Shown: positions 28,854 through 38,093, counted from the first letter of the stretch. The stretch is DNA of 64,000 nucleotides from Chlorobium sp. (GCA_028282595.1 JANQHQ010000026.1:1-64000), one strand, 5' to 3'. Made by a program: numbers and translations. The notes: generated from the sequence alone by a model not told the origin.

Positions 28854-30971
28854 TTATCTCAACGCGGCCGCGATATTGCCGCCGTCGACCGTCGTTATCG
28901 AACCGGTCGTCTTCTTTTCGAGGGCCTGATGCACGAAGGCTTCCGCAACGTCTTCGGCGGTGACCTCGAGTTTGAGCAGATTGCCGGCAAGGTACTCCTC
29001 CCTGCTCAGTCCGCGGGCTTTCGAACGGGCGTCGATCATCTCGTCGGTCAAGAGACCGCTGCGGATACGGTCCGCATTGATGCCGTTGGCACGGATGCCG
29101 TCGCGGCCGTGATCGAGCGCGTACTGGCGGACGAGAAACATCGTCGCGGCTTTCGGCAGCCCGTACGGCCCGAAATCGGGCCCCGGATTGACCGCCTGTT
29201 TCGAAACGTTGTAGAGCAGCGTGCCGCCGATCCCCTGCCGCTTCATAACGGCGACGGCCTCCTGCGAAACCGTCTGGTGCGAAAAGAAGTTCAGTTCGAA
29301 GCTTTTCCGGAGCACCTCGTCCGGAACCTCCCCGATCCTGCCCTGCAGGGCCGCGCCGACATTCGACACGACGATATCCACGCCCCCGAATGTCCGGCAG
29401 ATTTTTTTGAACGCCTCGGAAACCGACGAGCGGTCGGTAACGTCGCAGACGATGGGGAGCGTATCCGGACCGAGTTCCTCCACGGCCGCGGCGAGCCCCT
29501 CCTCACTGAGATCGAGCACGGCGATTTCGGCCCCTCTTTTCCTGAACGCCCTTGCCGTCGCGAGCCCGATGGCTCCGCCCGCGCCGGTGACGGCGACCAC
29601 CTTTCCGGCAAAGACATCGTAAAAGACCTTTTTGACCTTTGCCTGCTCCATGTCCCAGTATTCGATACCGAACACGTCCGCTTCGGTAATGGATTCGAAC
29701 CGCCCTATGGATTCCGCCTGCAGCACCGCTTCGACGGACCCTTCGGCGATATCGGCATTGACGCGGGCGTCCCGCAGGGTTCTGCCCAACCCGAAAAGCC
29801 CGAGACCGGGAACCAGCACGACCCTGGGCAGGGAATCGAGCATCTCGACCTCCATTCCCGAATGCTCTTTCTGGCGTTCGAAGTACCGGCGGTACTCCGT
29901 AGCATAGGCCTCTACCGCCTCCCTGACATGATGCCCGAATCCTTCCGGATCGGAAGCGTCGGGCGCCTGGAGCACGAGAGGAAGATTCTTGGTCCGGATA
30001 ATGAAATCGGGCGTCATCGCGCCCCTTGAAGCCAGGGAACGGAGATTGTCACCGTTGACATATTCGAGGATCTGCGGCGAGGACCGGAAATCGAGAATAA
30101 AGCTCTTGTAATCACGGCTCCCCGGCGTTTTTTCCAGAACGCACGCCCCCCTGATGAGCGGTGCCACCCGCTCTCCTGAAAGCAGGGTTTCGGGAAGAGC
30201 TATGGACGGGAATGTCGAACGGCCTGCCCCGGCAATCCGCTCCTCGATTTCGCTGACGGCTCCGATCATGAGGTCGTAGGCCTCTTTCGACGTCTCGGCG
30301 AAGGTCACGAGACCGTGTTTCAGCAGCACAAGCCCCTCCACATCGCTCTGCGATGCGTAGATCTTCTGCGAGCAAAGCGCGAGTTCGAGTCCCGGCCTCA
30401 TGTAGGGCACGATACCGAACCGCTCCCCGAACACGTCACGACAGAGCTTTTCACCGTCGGGCTGGTTGGAAAGCGCCAGAAGCGCCTGGGAATGGGTGTG
30501 GTAGACGTAACGGTGAGGAAGAAAGGCGTGCAGGAGCGTCTCTATGGACGGCGTGAGACCGCCGCGGACCATGTGGTCGGTCAGGCTGAACAGGTTGAGA
30601 AACAGGAAGTTCCTCAGTTCCCGGTTCGAGAAGCGCCTGAGATCCTCCTGGGTATGGCTGTTTCCGGTGAGAACCATCCCCAGCAGCTTCTGCAGGGGCT
30701 CGATCCTCACGGGCGTGAAATCCGCGATCGTCACATTGGCGAGATCGACCCCGCTCGCTTTGATATACAGCACGGACACCCTGTTGCCCAGAACATCGGT
30801 AAGCTCGCCTTTTACGGAGGTATTCCCCCCGCCGTGCATCACGAGCCGGTTTTCCCTGCCGAGCAGCCTGGAGGCATAGACAAGTTCCGCAAGTTCCCGG
30901 GGCAGTTCGCCGTGAACCCGATGTTCTTCGACCACTGCGTCGCAACCCGCGTCTTCCCAGAGGTTCTGCAT
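28854..30971 (-). CDS. bifunctional class II aldolase/short-chain dehydrogenase
   Basis: The 705 aa fusion has an N-terminal class II (zinc) aldolase domain of the fuculose/rhamnulose-phosphate type, seen in MHGGGNTSVK and the zinc pair in YHTHSQALLAL. Its C-terminal SDR domain carries VTGAGGAIGLATARAF, NVSKQAV and the catalytic YGLPK. Such fusions are usually annotated rhamnulose-1-phosphate aldolase/alcohol dehydrogenase and would split a ketose phosphate to DHAP plus an aldehyde and then act on the aldehyde. The start at 30971 precedes the conserved core; codons further up are not similar. It is the first gene of the RLP operon. Confidence 0.85.
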   Translation of the reverse strand: MQNLWEDAGCDAVVEEHRVHGELPRELAELVYASRLLGRENRLVMHGGGNTSVKGELTDVLGNRVSVLYIKASGVDLANVTIADFTPVRIEPLQKLLGMVLTGNSHTQEDLRRFSNRELRNFLFLNLFSLTDHMVRGGLTPSIETLLHAFLPHRYVYHTHSQALLALSNQPDGEKLCRDVFGERFGIVPYMRPGLELALCSQKIYASQSDVEGLVLLKHGLVTFAETSKEAYDLMIGAVSEIEERIAGAGRSTFPSIALPETLLSGERVAPLIRGACVLEKTPGSRDYKSFILDFRSSPQILEYVNGDNLRSLASRGAMTPDFIIRTKNLPLVLQAPDASDPEGFGHHVREAVEAYATEYRRYFERQKEHSGMEVEMLDSLPRVVLVPGLGLFGLGRTLRDARVNADIAEGSVEAVLQAESIGRFESITEADVFGIEYWDMEQAKVKKVFYDVFAGKVVAVTGAGGAIGLATARAFRKRGAEIAVLDLSEEGLAAAVEELGPDTLPIVCDVTDRSSVSEAFKKICRTFGGVDIVVSNVGAALQGRIGEVPDEVLRKSFELNFFSHQTVSQEAVAVMKRQGIGGTLLYNVSKQAVNPGPDFGPYGLPKAATMFLVRQYALDHGRDGIRANGINADRIRSGLLTDEMIDARSKARGLSREEYLAGNLLKLEVTAEDVAEAFVHQALEKKTTGSITTVDGGNIAAALR

Positions 30972-31069
30972 GGCAGTAAAAAATCTATGACCTGAAACGG
31001 CGTTGTTGGAAAACTGTGAACACCAGTCACGTTGCACGCACTGCTGGCATATACGGCCTTGAATATAGC

Positions 31070-31095
31070 AAAAACCGGGCACCCGAAAAACCCGG
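31070..31095 (-). terminator. terminator-like hairpin upstream of the RLP operon
   Basis: CCGGG (31075-31079) pairs with CCCGG (31091-31095), and on the minus strand it is followed by TTTTTG. It lies about 100 bases before the aldolase-fusion start. It could stop read-through from pyrH running antisense to recX, or act as a leader hairpin. The stem is short, so support is weak. Confidence 0.3.
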
Positions 31096-31221
31096 CGGAG
31101 GGAGGAGAGGGCACGCATTTCACGGTTTTTATTACCTTTCCTTACATTCTCACCGTGTTTTTCAGGAAGCGCACCGCCGGTCGCGGCGCGCGAACGACAA
31201 ATCAGACTGCAGTGAACCGCC

Positions 31222-31677
31222 ATGCTCGACGAAGCGGAAAAACAGGCTTTCGATCTCGCCATCAGGTACCTCGGCAACCGCGAACACTCGAGGAAGGAGA
31301 TCGTAACGAAACTGGAGAAACGGAACATCAGCCCCGGAGACATCGAAAAAACGCTTGAACGGCTCGATACCCTCGGCCTGCTCGACGACAGATCCTTCGC
31401 CGTGAGCTTTGTCGGCAGCAGGTCGAGGAAAAAGCCTTCGGGACGCTACAAACTGCGCCATGAACTGCTGATGAAGGGAGTTTCGGAAGAGATTGCCGAC
31501 GAAGTGCTCGGCGATTTCGACAACGAGGCGCACTGCCTCAGTGCAGCGCTGAAGAAGCTTCCCCTCCTCAAAGGGGATATCTATCACCGGAAAAGGAAAA
31601 TGCGCGCTTTTCTGGCAAGCAGGGGTTTCGACAGCGGAACGATCCGCACCACCCTCGACAAAGTGTTCTCGGCCTGA
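31222..31677 (+). CDS. recX: RecX regulatory protein
   Basis: The 151 aa protein matches RecX, the inhibitor of RecA filaments. Three-helix repeats are visible: DLAIRYLGNREHSRKEIVTK (11-30), then LGLLDDRSFAVSFVGSRSRKKPSGRYKL, whose pattern is typical of the family, and a last repeat RAFLASRGFDSGTIRTTLDKV. recA is not adjacent. It is divergent from the RLP operon and convergent with pyrH, with stops four bases apart. Confidence 0.88.
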   Translation: MLDEAEKQAFDLAIRYLGNREHSRKEIVTKLEKRNISPGDIEKTLERLDTLGLLDDRSFAVSFVGSRSRKKPSGRYKLRHELLMKGVSEEIADEVLGDFDNEAHCLSAALKKLPLLKGDIYHRKRKMRAFLASRGFDSGTIRTTLDKVFSA

Positions 31678-31681
31678 CCCC

Positions 31682-32407
31682 TCAGGCCTGCTCCCCGCCC
31701 TGATGCACGAGGGTGCCGATACGCTCCCCTTCGAGAAGCCGCGGGAAGTTGCCGTCCGAGTTCATGTTCATGACGACGATCGGCAGACGGTTTTCCCGGC
31801 AGAGCGTAATGGCGGTAAGATCCATCACCCTCAGGTTCTTTCTGAGCACGTCGAGATAGGAGATGGTGGTGAATCGCGTCGCCTCCGGATTTTCTTCCGG
31901 GTCGGCGTCATAGACGCCGTCGACACGGGTAGCCTTGACGATCACGTCCGCCTCGATCTCGACCGCTCTCAGCGCGGCGGCCGTATCGGTGGTGAAGTAC
32001 GGATTGCCCGTTCCCGCACCGAAAATGACGACCCGGCTTTTTTCCAGATGACGGATGGCGCGCCGGCGAATGAAAGGCTCGGCGACCTGCTCCATCTTGA
32101 TGGCACTCATGAGGCGTGTGAAGACCCCCTTGCGCTCGAGAGCGTCCTGAAACGCGAGCGAGTTGATGACCGTGGCGAGCATGCCCATGTGATCCGCCTG
32201 GACGCGATCCATGTTCGCGGCGGCGGACGACAGACCGCGGAAAATGTTGCCACCCCCGATCACGAGTGCGATCTCGGCCCCGAGACTCAGCGACTTCTTG
32301 ATCTCGTCGGCGTAACGGTCCACAACGCCGGCATCGATGCCGTACCCTTCGTCGCCGGCGAGGGCCTCTCCGCTGAGTTTCAGCAGAATGCGCTTGTAGT
32401 GTAGCAT
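31682..32407 (-). CDS. pyrH: uridylate kinase PyrH
   Basis: The 241 aa enzyme phosphorylates UMP to UDP. Typical blocks are [11 protein letters not shown] (5-15), [10 protein letters not shown] and [23 protein letters not shown], with [13 protein letters not shown] near the C-terminal half. The start [10 protein letters not shown] at 32407 is preceded by the very strong purine run GGGGGAGGGGAC. An upstream in-frame ATG would lie in the tsf terminator region and is unlikely. Order rpsB-tsf-pyrH is conserved in bacteria; frr, which often follows, is not here. Confidence 0.94.
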   Translation of the reverse strand: MLHYKRILLKLSGEALAGDEGYGIDAGVVDRYADEIKKSLSLGAEIALVIGGGNIFRGLSSAAANMDRVQADHMGMLATVINSLAFQDALERKGVFTRLMSAIKMEQVAEPFIRRRAIRHLEKSRVVIFGAGTGNPYFTTDTAAALRAVEIEADVIVKATRVDGVYDADPEENPEATRFTTISYLDVLRKNLRVMDLTAITLCRENRLPIVVMNMNSDGNFPRLLEGERIGTLVHQGGEQA

Positions 32408-32437
32408 GTCCCCTCCCCCGAAAACTGTTTTTTGCAA

Positions 32438-32468
32438 AAAAAAAGCCTCGAACAACGAGGCTTTTATG
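32438..32468 (-). terminator. Rho-independent terminator after tsf
   Basis: Read on the minus strand, AAAAGCCTCG pairs with CGAGGCTTTT around the loop TTGTT, followed by a long T run. It starts right after the tsf stop and lies between tsf and pyrH, so it should limit or attenuate pyrH expression from the ribosomal-protein transcript. Confidence 0.8.
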
Positions 32469-32469
32469 A

Positions 32470-33336
32470 TTACTCTCCGAGCTGATATCTGATGAATCCG
32501 TCGATCGTTATCGGCGCGTCATGCTGTTTCGAGAAATCGTCGAGAACATCGCGGACTTTCGCGTTGCTGTCCTTGATGAAGGCCTGTTCGAGCAGCACGA
32601 CCTCCTGATAGTATTTTTCCAGCCTTCCGGTGACGATCTTGTCGACGAACTGCTCGGGCTTGCCCTGGGCGAGGGCCTGCTGACGAAAAATCTCCTTCTC
32701 TTTTTCCACCCGCTCTTCCGGGACGAGCGAACGCTCGACCACCAGCGGAGAGGACGCCGCGACCTGCATTGCGATATCCTTCACGATCGCCGCCGAGCCG
32801 TCACCGATGGCGGTCGAGGCATGCACCAGCGCACCGAGCTTCGAACCCGGATGCACGTACCCTGAAACGAGACCGTCGGCGGCTTTCAGCAGACCGACCC
32901 GCTTGAGGTCGATTTTCTCGCCGAGCTTTCCCGTCATGGTCTTGATGGCGTTCTCCACACTCTCCCCGTTATAGGCATCCCCGAGAACGACATCCATCAT
33001 CCCCGAGACGGATCCGACGCCGCCCGCGAGAGCCGCTTCGGCCAGCGCCCCGGCCAGTCCGGTAAAGTCCTCGCCGCGCGCGACGAAGTCGGTTTCGCAA
33101 TTGAGTTCGAGAATAACGCCCGCATCGGCGGCTTCGTTGACCCTGACGGCTACAACGCCCTCTCCGGCCTCGCGATCGGCACGCTTGGCGGCAAGAGCCG
33201 CGCCTTTCTTGCGAAGGTAGTCGACCGCTTTCTGCATGTCCCCGCCGGTCTCATCGAGAGCCTTCTTGCAGTCCATCATGCCTACACCCGTCTTGTCTCT
33301 CAACTCCTTTACCGTCTTTGCCGATATCTGACTCAT
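32470..33336 (-). CDS. tsf: translation elongation factor Ts
   Basis: The 288 aa guanine-nucleotide exchange factor recycles EF-Tu. The N-terminal module [20 protein letters not shown] (11-30) contains the conserved [12 protein letters not shown] motif, and the core has [12 protein letters not shown], also characteristic. It follows rpsB by 32 bp and ends at a strong terminator. The ATG at 33336 is unambiguous because the UBA-like module starts just after it. Confidence 0.95.
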   Translation of the reverse strand: MSQISAKTVKELRDKTGVGMMDCKKALDETGGDMQKAVDYLRKKGAALAAKRADREAGEGVVAVRVNEAADAGVILELNCETDFVARGEDFTGLAGALAEAALAGGVGSVSGMMDVVLGDAYNGESVENAIKTMTGKLGEKIDLKRVGLLKAADGLVSGYVHPGSKLGALVHASTAIGDGSAAIVKDIAMQVAASSPLVVERSLVPEERVEKEKEIFRQQALAQGKPEQFVDKIVTGRLEKYYQEVVLLEQAFIKDSNAKVRDVLDDFSKQHDAPITIDGFIRYQLGE

Positions 33337-33368
33337 TCTTCTGAATTGATAGTTAGTTACAATGTACT

Positions 33369-34163
33369 TTATGCTTCCGGGGCTTCAACGTCGCTCTTTT
33401 CTTCATCCGGCTCCGCATCGGCGGCTTCTTCCTCGGCCTGGGCGGCCATCGCAGCCTCTTCGGCATGACGCTCGCGGGCATTGATGATGGCGTCGGCGAC
33501 TCCCCTGACCATAAGCTCGATGGAGCGGATAGCATCGTCGTTCGCCGGAATCACGAAATCGACCTCGTCCGGATCGCAGTTCGTGTCGACGAGCGCGAAA
33601 ATCGGAATACCCAGCGAGCGGGCTTCCCTAACCGCGATGTGCTCTTTCCTGATGTCCACCACGAAAAGAGCCGCAGGAAGCCTCGTCATGTCGGAAATTC
33701 CGCCAAGGACCCTGAGCAGCTTCTCCTTTTCGCGCATGAGCATCAACCGCTCTTTCTTGGTGATCATGTCGAAAGTGCCGTCGGCCTCCATCCTGTCGAT
33801 GGCGTTCATCCTGCGGATGCTCTGGCGGATGGTGGAAAAGTTGGTCAGCATGCCGCCGAGCCAGCGTTCCGAAACAAACGGCATGCCCGCGCGGGTGGCC
33901 TCTTTGGCAATGATGATTTTCGCCTGTTTCTTGGTACCCACGAACATGATCTCCCTCCCCGTCTGGGCGATCGCCTCGACCGCCTTCATCGCCTCCTCGG
34001 CCATGACGAGGGTTTTCTTGAGATCGATGATGTGAACGCCGTTTTTCTCCATGAAGATGTACGGCTTCATCTTGGGGCACCAGCGGCGTGCGAGATGTCC
34101 GAAGTGCACGCCGGACCTGAGCATCTCCTCAAGCCCGAACCTCGATTCTGTCTGTGTCTGCAT
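33369..34163 (-). CDS. rpsB: 30S ribosomal protein S2
   Basis: The 264 aa protein has the S2 family sequence throughout: [21 protein letters not shown] near the N-terminus, [10 protein letters not shown], and [19 protein letters not shown] blocks ([17 protein letters not shown]). The last 40 residues form a Glu/Asp/Ala-rich acidic tail, longer than in E. coli. A 134-bp GC-rich leader precedes it and may carry regulatory structure. It starts the rpsB-tsf pair. Confidence 0.95.
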   Translation of the reverse strand: MQTQTESRFGLEEMLRSGVHFGHLARRWCPKMKPYIFMEKNGVHIIDLKKTLVMAEEAMKAVEAIAQTGREIMFVGTKKQAKIIIAKEATRAGMPFVSERWLGGMLTNFSTIRQSIRRMNAIDRMEADGTFDMITKKERLMLMREKEKLLRVLGGISDMTRLPAALFVVDIRKEHIAVREARSLGIPIFALVDTNCDPDEVDFVIPANDDAIRSIELMVRGVADAIINARERHAEEAAMAAQAEEEAADAEPDEEKSDVEAPEA

Positions 34164-34276
34164 TGCGTGTGGTAGTTGTGCCTCTACCCCGCCTTACCGC
34201 ACGGAATCCGGCGCACAGGCACCGGACACCACCGCACAGCGTCCCCCGGAGGACCGGGTTAGCGGGATATGCGTTG
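34164..34276 (-). promoter_or_regulatory. possible structured leader of rpsB
   Basis: The leader of rpsB is GC-rich and able to fold: on the minus strand TCCGG and CCGGA flank TGCCTGTGCG (about 34200-34230), and GTCCTCCGGGGGAC forms a second stem. S2 is known to regulate its own operon in some bacteria, but I do not recognise a described motif. Its role is inferred only from position and fold potential. Confidence 0.25.
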
Positions 34277-34278
34277 TG

Positions 34279-34300
34279 ATAAAAAAGCGAATGACGCTTA
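34279..34300 (-). terminator. weak Rho-independent terminator after rpsI
   Basis: On the minus strand AAGCG and CGCTT pair around TCATT and run into TTTTATC. The stem begins within the rpsI stop codon. It is short and may only partly separate rplM-rpsI from rpsB-tsf. Confidence 0.45.
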
Positions 34301-34687
34301 TCGTTTTGAGAACTGGAACCTCTTGCGGGCCTTCTTCTGCCCGTACTTTTTCCTTTCGACCATACGGGGGTCCCTGGTGAGCAGCCGGTCCTTGCGGAAC
34401 AGCGCGCGATTCTCCTCGTCGAACTCGACGAGAGCCCTTGCGATCGCGAGACTTACCGCGCCGGCCTGACCGCTCGCACCGCCGCCGCACACATTGATCC
34501 TGACATCGAACTCGTCCCGCTTACCGCAAAGCTGCAGGGGTTTCAACGCCTCGTGCCGTTTCCGGTCGTCCTTGAAATAGTCCTCTACAGGTCGCTTGTT
34601 GATCGAAACAGCACCCTTGCCCGGCGCAAGAAAAGCCCTCGCCACCGAGGTCTTCCTCCGGCCGACCGTGTTGATCACCTCTTTCAT
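34298..34687 (-). CDS. rpsI: 30S ribosomal protein S9
   Basis: The 129 aa protein is S9: the N-terminus [14 protein letters not shown], the middle [22 protein letters not shown], and the basic tail ending FSKR, whose last Arg contacts P-site tRNA in the known ribosome. It follows rplM by 17 bp, the usual L13-S9 pair. The ATG at 34687 fits family length. Confidence 0.96.
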   Translation of the reverse strand: MKEVINTVGRRKTSVARAFLAPGKGAVSINKRPVEDYFKDDRKRHEALKPLQLCGKRDEFDVRINVCGGGASGQAGAVSLAIARALVEFDEENRALFRKDRLLTRDPRMVERKKYGQKKARKRFQFSKR

Positions 34688-34704
34688 GCACTAATGGAAT
34701 TTAG

Positions 34705-35154
34705 TTAGTTAACTTTCATTTCAACCGGACACTGCGCGGCATGCGGATGCTCCGAGCCTGCGTAAACCTTGAGCTTCCTGAACAACTGCCGTCCGAGATT
34801 GTTGTGCGGCAGCATGCCCCACACGGCTTTTTCGATAACCTTCTCGGGTTTCTTCTGCAGCACATCCTTCACGCTGTCTATTCTGACGCCGCCCGGATAG
34901 CTGGAGTGGGAAAAATAGCTTTTCTGATCTATTTTCCTGCCGCTCAGAGCCACTTTTTCAGCGTTGGTCACAATCACGAAATCACCGGTATCGACATGCG
35001 GGGTAAACTGCGGTTTGTGCTTTCCCCGGAGCACCCTGGCGATTTCGCTCGCGAGGCGGCCGAGCGCCCTGCCCTCTGCATCGACGATGTACCAGTTACG
35101 CGCCACTTCCCCCGGCTTTGCCGAGTATGTCTTGAAATCAAGCGTCTTGCTCAT
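34705..35154 (-). CDS. rplM: 50S ribosomal protein L13
   Basis: The 149 aa protein has the L13 signature blocks [22 protein letters not shown] and [18 protein letters not shown], then [25 protein letters not shown]. It is the first gene of the rplM-rpsI-rpsB-tsf block. Its 5' region holds a 173-bp MITE-like element whose near end lies only 15 bp from the start codon, so the element must sit inside or at the leader of this operon. Confidence 0.96.
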   Translation of the reverse strand: MSKTLDFKTYSAKPGEVARNWYIVDAEGRALGRLASEIARVLRGKHKPQFTPHVDTGDFVIVTNAEKVALSGRKIDQKSYFSHSSYPGGVRIDSVKDVLQKKPEKVIEKAVWGMLPHNNLGRQLFRKLKVYAGSEHPHAAQCPVEMKVN

Positions 35155-35168
35155 CCTCTTTCACTTGT

Positions 35169-35341
35169 GGGCACCTCTATGTATTTATTCCGCACTTCAA
35201 TTGCTTCGTTGTCCCGACGAGTCGGGATCAAAATCCTCATCCCGACGTGTCGGGACTCCAGTTTTGAAGTTTATCCCGACTGCTATCGGGACTCCGTTCG
35301 CCTTGCACTTGAACCGCTCATGACAATACATAGAGGTGCCT
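35169..35341 (+). mobile_element. MITE-like element, copy 3 (173 bp)
   Basis: The termini GGGCACCTCTATGTATT (35169-35185) and AATACATAGAGGTGCC (35325-35340, last family C replaced by T at 35341) are near-perfect inverted repeats. Flanking TTGT on both sides (35165-35168 and 35342-35345) looks like a 4-bp target-site duplication. The interior contains three or more TCCCGAC-type short palindromes (for example CCCGACGAGTCGGGA), more than copies 1 and 2, accounting for the extra length. It fills much of the 362-bp gap between rplM and der; nothing else is seen there. Confidence 0.75.
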
Positions 35342-35516
35342 TTGTTTTACGGATACCTCCCAAAAAATTGTGTCAGGCAATGTAATTTATTTCAATTAAT
35401 TCTACAAACGTTATACCTTATTACTCTTCAAGGGCCTTTCCGGCCGGGAGTCATCATCCTCCCGCCCTTCGCCGGCCCGTCCGGAGAGCACAGAACACGC
35501 AGATTCCGAAGACATC

Positions 35517-36827
35517 ATGAAACCTCTCGTGGCACTCGTAGGCAGGCCGAACGTCGGTAAATCAACCCTGTTCAACAGGATATCGCGCACCCGGAGCGCT
35601 ATCACCGACAGTACGCCCGGAGTCACCAGGGACCGCCACACGGTGCCTGTCGAGTGGGCCGGGCGGGAGTTCGTGTTGATGGACACCGGAGGATACTGCC
35701 TCGACAGGGACGGTATCGGCCGCGAGGTGAGGGCACAGACCCTTCTGGCCATGGAGGATGCCGACGTCATTCTTTTTCTGGTGGACGCGCGTTCGGGGCT
35801 CGCCTACCTCGACCTCGACATCGCCCGGCTGCTGCGGAAGGATTTCCGGGGAAAGCCGGTATATTTCGTGGTGAACAAGGTGGAAAGCCGCCAGCACGCT
35901 CTCGATGCGGAAGAGTTCCGCAAAGCAGGATTCCCCGGGTTTCATCGCATCTCGGCGCTCGATGGCGCGGGCGTCGCCGATCTCCTCGACGAAGTTGTCG
36001 CCTCGTTTCCCGAAACCCCGGAAAAGAGACATGAAGAGGCCGGCATCAGGCTCGCTGTCATCGGCCGTCCCAACGTCGGAAAGTCGAGCTTTGTCAACGC
36101 CCTTCTCGGCAACAGCCGCCATATCGTCTCGAACCGGCCCGGAACGACCAGGGACGCCATCGACAGCCGTTTCAGGCGCAACGGCCGCGACTATGTCCTG
36201 ATCGACACCGCCGGACTCAGAAAGCGGACGAAGATCGACCGGGGTATCGAATTCTACAGCTCCCGCAGAACGGAACAGGCTATTGAACGCTGTCATGTCG
36301 CGCTGCTCCTGATAGACGCCGTCCAGGGGCTCGAGAAACAGGACATCAAGATCATCGAAATGGCCGCACAGCGGGGCAAGGGCCTCTTGATCCTGGTCAA
36401 CAAGTGGGACCTTGTCGAAAAGGAGTCGAAAACAAGCAAGGAATACACCGACCGCATATACGACCATATCGGCAACCTTTCCTGGATTCCGGTCCTCTTC
36501 ATCTCGGCGCTCACCAGAAAGAATCTCTACAGGGCCGTGGACACGGCGCTGGATATTTCGGAAAACCGCGAAAGAAGCATCAGCACCAGCGAGCTCAACC
36601 GGTTTCTTCAGGACGTGCTGGCCCAGACACCTCCCTCGTCGAAATCGGGCCGGGAGTTGAAGATAAAATACGTGACCCAGATCGGCGCGCACCATCCGGT
36701 CTTCGCCTTTTTCTGCAACGACCCGGGCCTGGTTCAGAGCAACTACAAGCGATTCCTGGAAAAACGGCTCCGTCGTTCGTTCGATTTCACCGGCGTCCCG
36801 GTCTCCCTGCGCTTCATGCGGAAATAA
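35517..36827 (+). CDS. der: ribosome-assembly GTPase Der (EngA)
   Basis: The 436 aa protein has two tandem GTPase domains and a KH-like C-terminus, needed for 50S assembly. The P-loops GRPNVGKST (9-17) and GRPNVGKSS (182-190) and G3 motifs DTGG and DTAG are present. The G4 motifs are NKVE and NKWD. The C-terminal stretch [28 protein letters not shown] is typical. The ATG at 35517 is preceded by GAAGACATC with no strong SD. mrp follows 49 bp downstream on the same strand. Confidence 0.95.
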   Translation: MKPLVALVGRPNVGKSTLFNRISRTRSAITDSTPGVTRDRHTVPVEWAGREFVLMDTGGYCLDRDGIGREVRAQTLLAMEDADVILFLVDARSGLAYLDLDIARLLRKDFRGKPVYFVVNKVESRQHALDAEEFRKAGFPGFHRISALDGAGVADLLDEVVASFPETPEKRHEEAGIRLAVIGRPNVGKSSFVNALLGNSRHIVSNRPGTTRDAIDSRFRRNGRDYVLIDTAGLRKRTKIDRGIEFYSSRRTEQAIERCHVALLLIDAVQGLEKQDIKIIEMAAQRGKGLLILVNKWDLVEKESKTSKEYTDRIYDHIGNLSWIPVLFISALTRKNLYRAVDTALDISENRERSISTSELNRFLQDVLAQTPPSSKSGRELKIKYVTQIGAHHPVFAFFCNDPGLVQSNYKRFLEKRLRRSFDFTGVPVSLRFMRK

Positions 36828-36876
36828 CCGCCGGAGGCCGTTCCGGATTCACAGAACCCTTAAACTCTTCGTACGT

Positions 36877-37992
36877 ATGTCAAGCATAACAGCATCCAGG
36901 GTACTCGAGGCTCTCGGCAACGTCATGGAACCCGACCTGCAGAAGGACCTGGTCTCCCTCAATATGATACAGGACGTTTCGATCGACGACGACGACAACA
37001 TCTCTTTCAGCGTCATGCTGACAACGCCTGCGTGCCCGATGAAGGACCACATCCGCCAGGCCTGCATCGCCGCCGTGCGCGAACGGATCCCGGAAGCGGC
37101 CGACGTGACGGTCAACCTTCCGGCGCGGGTCACCGAGAACGCGGCGCACCACGGACACGGCAACAGCGCTCCGCTGCAATCCGTCCGCAACATCATCGCC
37201 GTCGCATCCGGCAAGGGAGGCGTCGGCAAATCGACGGCCGCGGTCAACATTGCCGTCAGTCTCGCCGAAGCGGGCGCGAACGTCGGCCTTGTCGACGCGG
37301 ATCTCTACGGCCCGAGCATACCCACCATGTTCGGTCTGGAAAATGCGCGGCCGGAGATCAGGGAAAAGAAAATCATCCCGATAGAAAAGTACGGTGTCAG
37401 GCTTATGTCGATCGGTTTTCTCGTGGAGCCGGACAATCCGGTGATCTGGAGAGGACCGATGGCTTCCCAGGCCATACGCCAGTTCATCACCGACGTCGAC
37501 TGGGGCGAACTCGACTATCTGATCTTCGATCTCCCTCCCGGCACGGGGGATATACAACTGACGCTCGTGCAGACAATTCCGGTATCGGGCGCGGTTATCG
37601 TCACGACGCCCCAGGAAGTGGCGCTTGCCGATGTGTCGAAGGCGGTCAACATGTTCAGACGGGTCAACGTTCCGCTGCTCGGACTGATCGAGAACATGAG
37701 CTACTACCAGCTCCCGGACGGCTCGAAGGATTATATTTTCGGCAAAGGCGGCGGGGCGGCGTTCGCCAGGGCGCAGGCGATCCCCCTTCTGGGCTCCATC
37801 CCGGTCGGGGGCGTCATCCGGGAGGGCGGCGACAGCGGCAGTCCGGTCGTCGCGGGACAGCCCAAGAGCGAACAGGCCAAAGCGTTCGCCGCCGCGGCTG
37901 CCGAACTGGCCCGCCAGGTTTCGATCCTCAACGCGCAAGCCTCTCACGGCGCAGCCTCAGGAGGCTGCGGCGGAAACTGCGGCTGTCACTGA
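36877..37992 (+). CDS. mrp: Mrp/NBP35-type iron-sulfur carrier ATPase
   Basis: The 371 aa protein has an N-terminal MIP18/DUF59 domain (about 1-85) and a MinD-like ATPase with the deviant Walker A ASGKGGVGKST (110-120). Family blocks DADLYGPSIPTMFGL and IFDLPPGTGDIQLTL are intact. Such proteins bind and transfer Fe-S clusters. The usual internal Cys-x2-Cys after ENMSY is missing here (it reads ENMSYYQLPDGSKDYIFGKGGG). Instead the chain ends in GGCGGNCGCH, which adds three Cys and a His. A NifU-like scaffold gene lies just downstream on the opposite strand. Confidence 0.9.
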   Translation: MSSITASRVLEALGNVMEPDLQKDLVSLNMIQDVSIDDDDNISFSVMLTTPACPMKDHIRQACIAAVRERIPEAADVTVNLPARVTENAAHHGHGNSAPLQSVRNIIAVASGKGGVGKSTAAVNIAVSLAEAGANVGLVDADLYGPSIPTMFGLENARPEIREKKIIPIEKYGVRLMSIGFLVEPDNPVIWRGPMASQAIRQFITDVDWGELDYLIFDLPPGTGDIQLTLVQTIPVSGAVIVTTPQEVALADVSKAVNMFRRVNVPLLGLIENMSYYQLPDGSKDYIFGKGGGAAFARAQAIPLLGSIPVGGVIREGGDSGSPVVAGQPKSEQAKAFAAAAAELARQVSILNAQASHGAASGGCGGNCGCH

Positions 37993-38017
37993 AAACCGCG
38001 AACGACATACAAACAGG

Positions 38018-38048
38018 AAACCCCGGGGGCTGCAATCCACCGGGGTTT
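38018..38048 (+). terminator. Rho-independent terminator after mrp
   Basis: AAACCCCGG pairs with CCGGGGTTT around a 13-base loop and is followed on the plus strand by GTCGTTTCTCTTT. It lies 26 bases after the mrp stop. The symmetric stem could also serve the convergent NifU-like gene. Confidence 0.7.
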
Positions 38049-38093
38049 GTCGTTTCTCTTTCGCCGCGGACGCTTCCGGCCCGGGCGGGCCGT

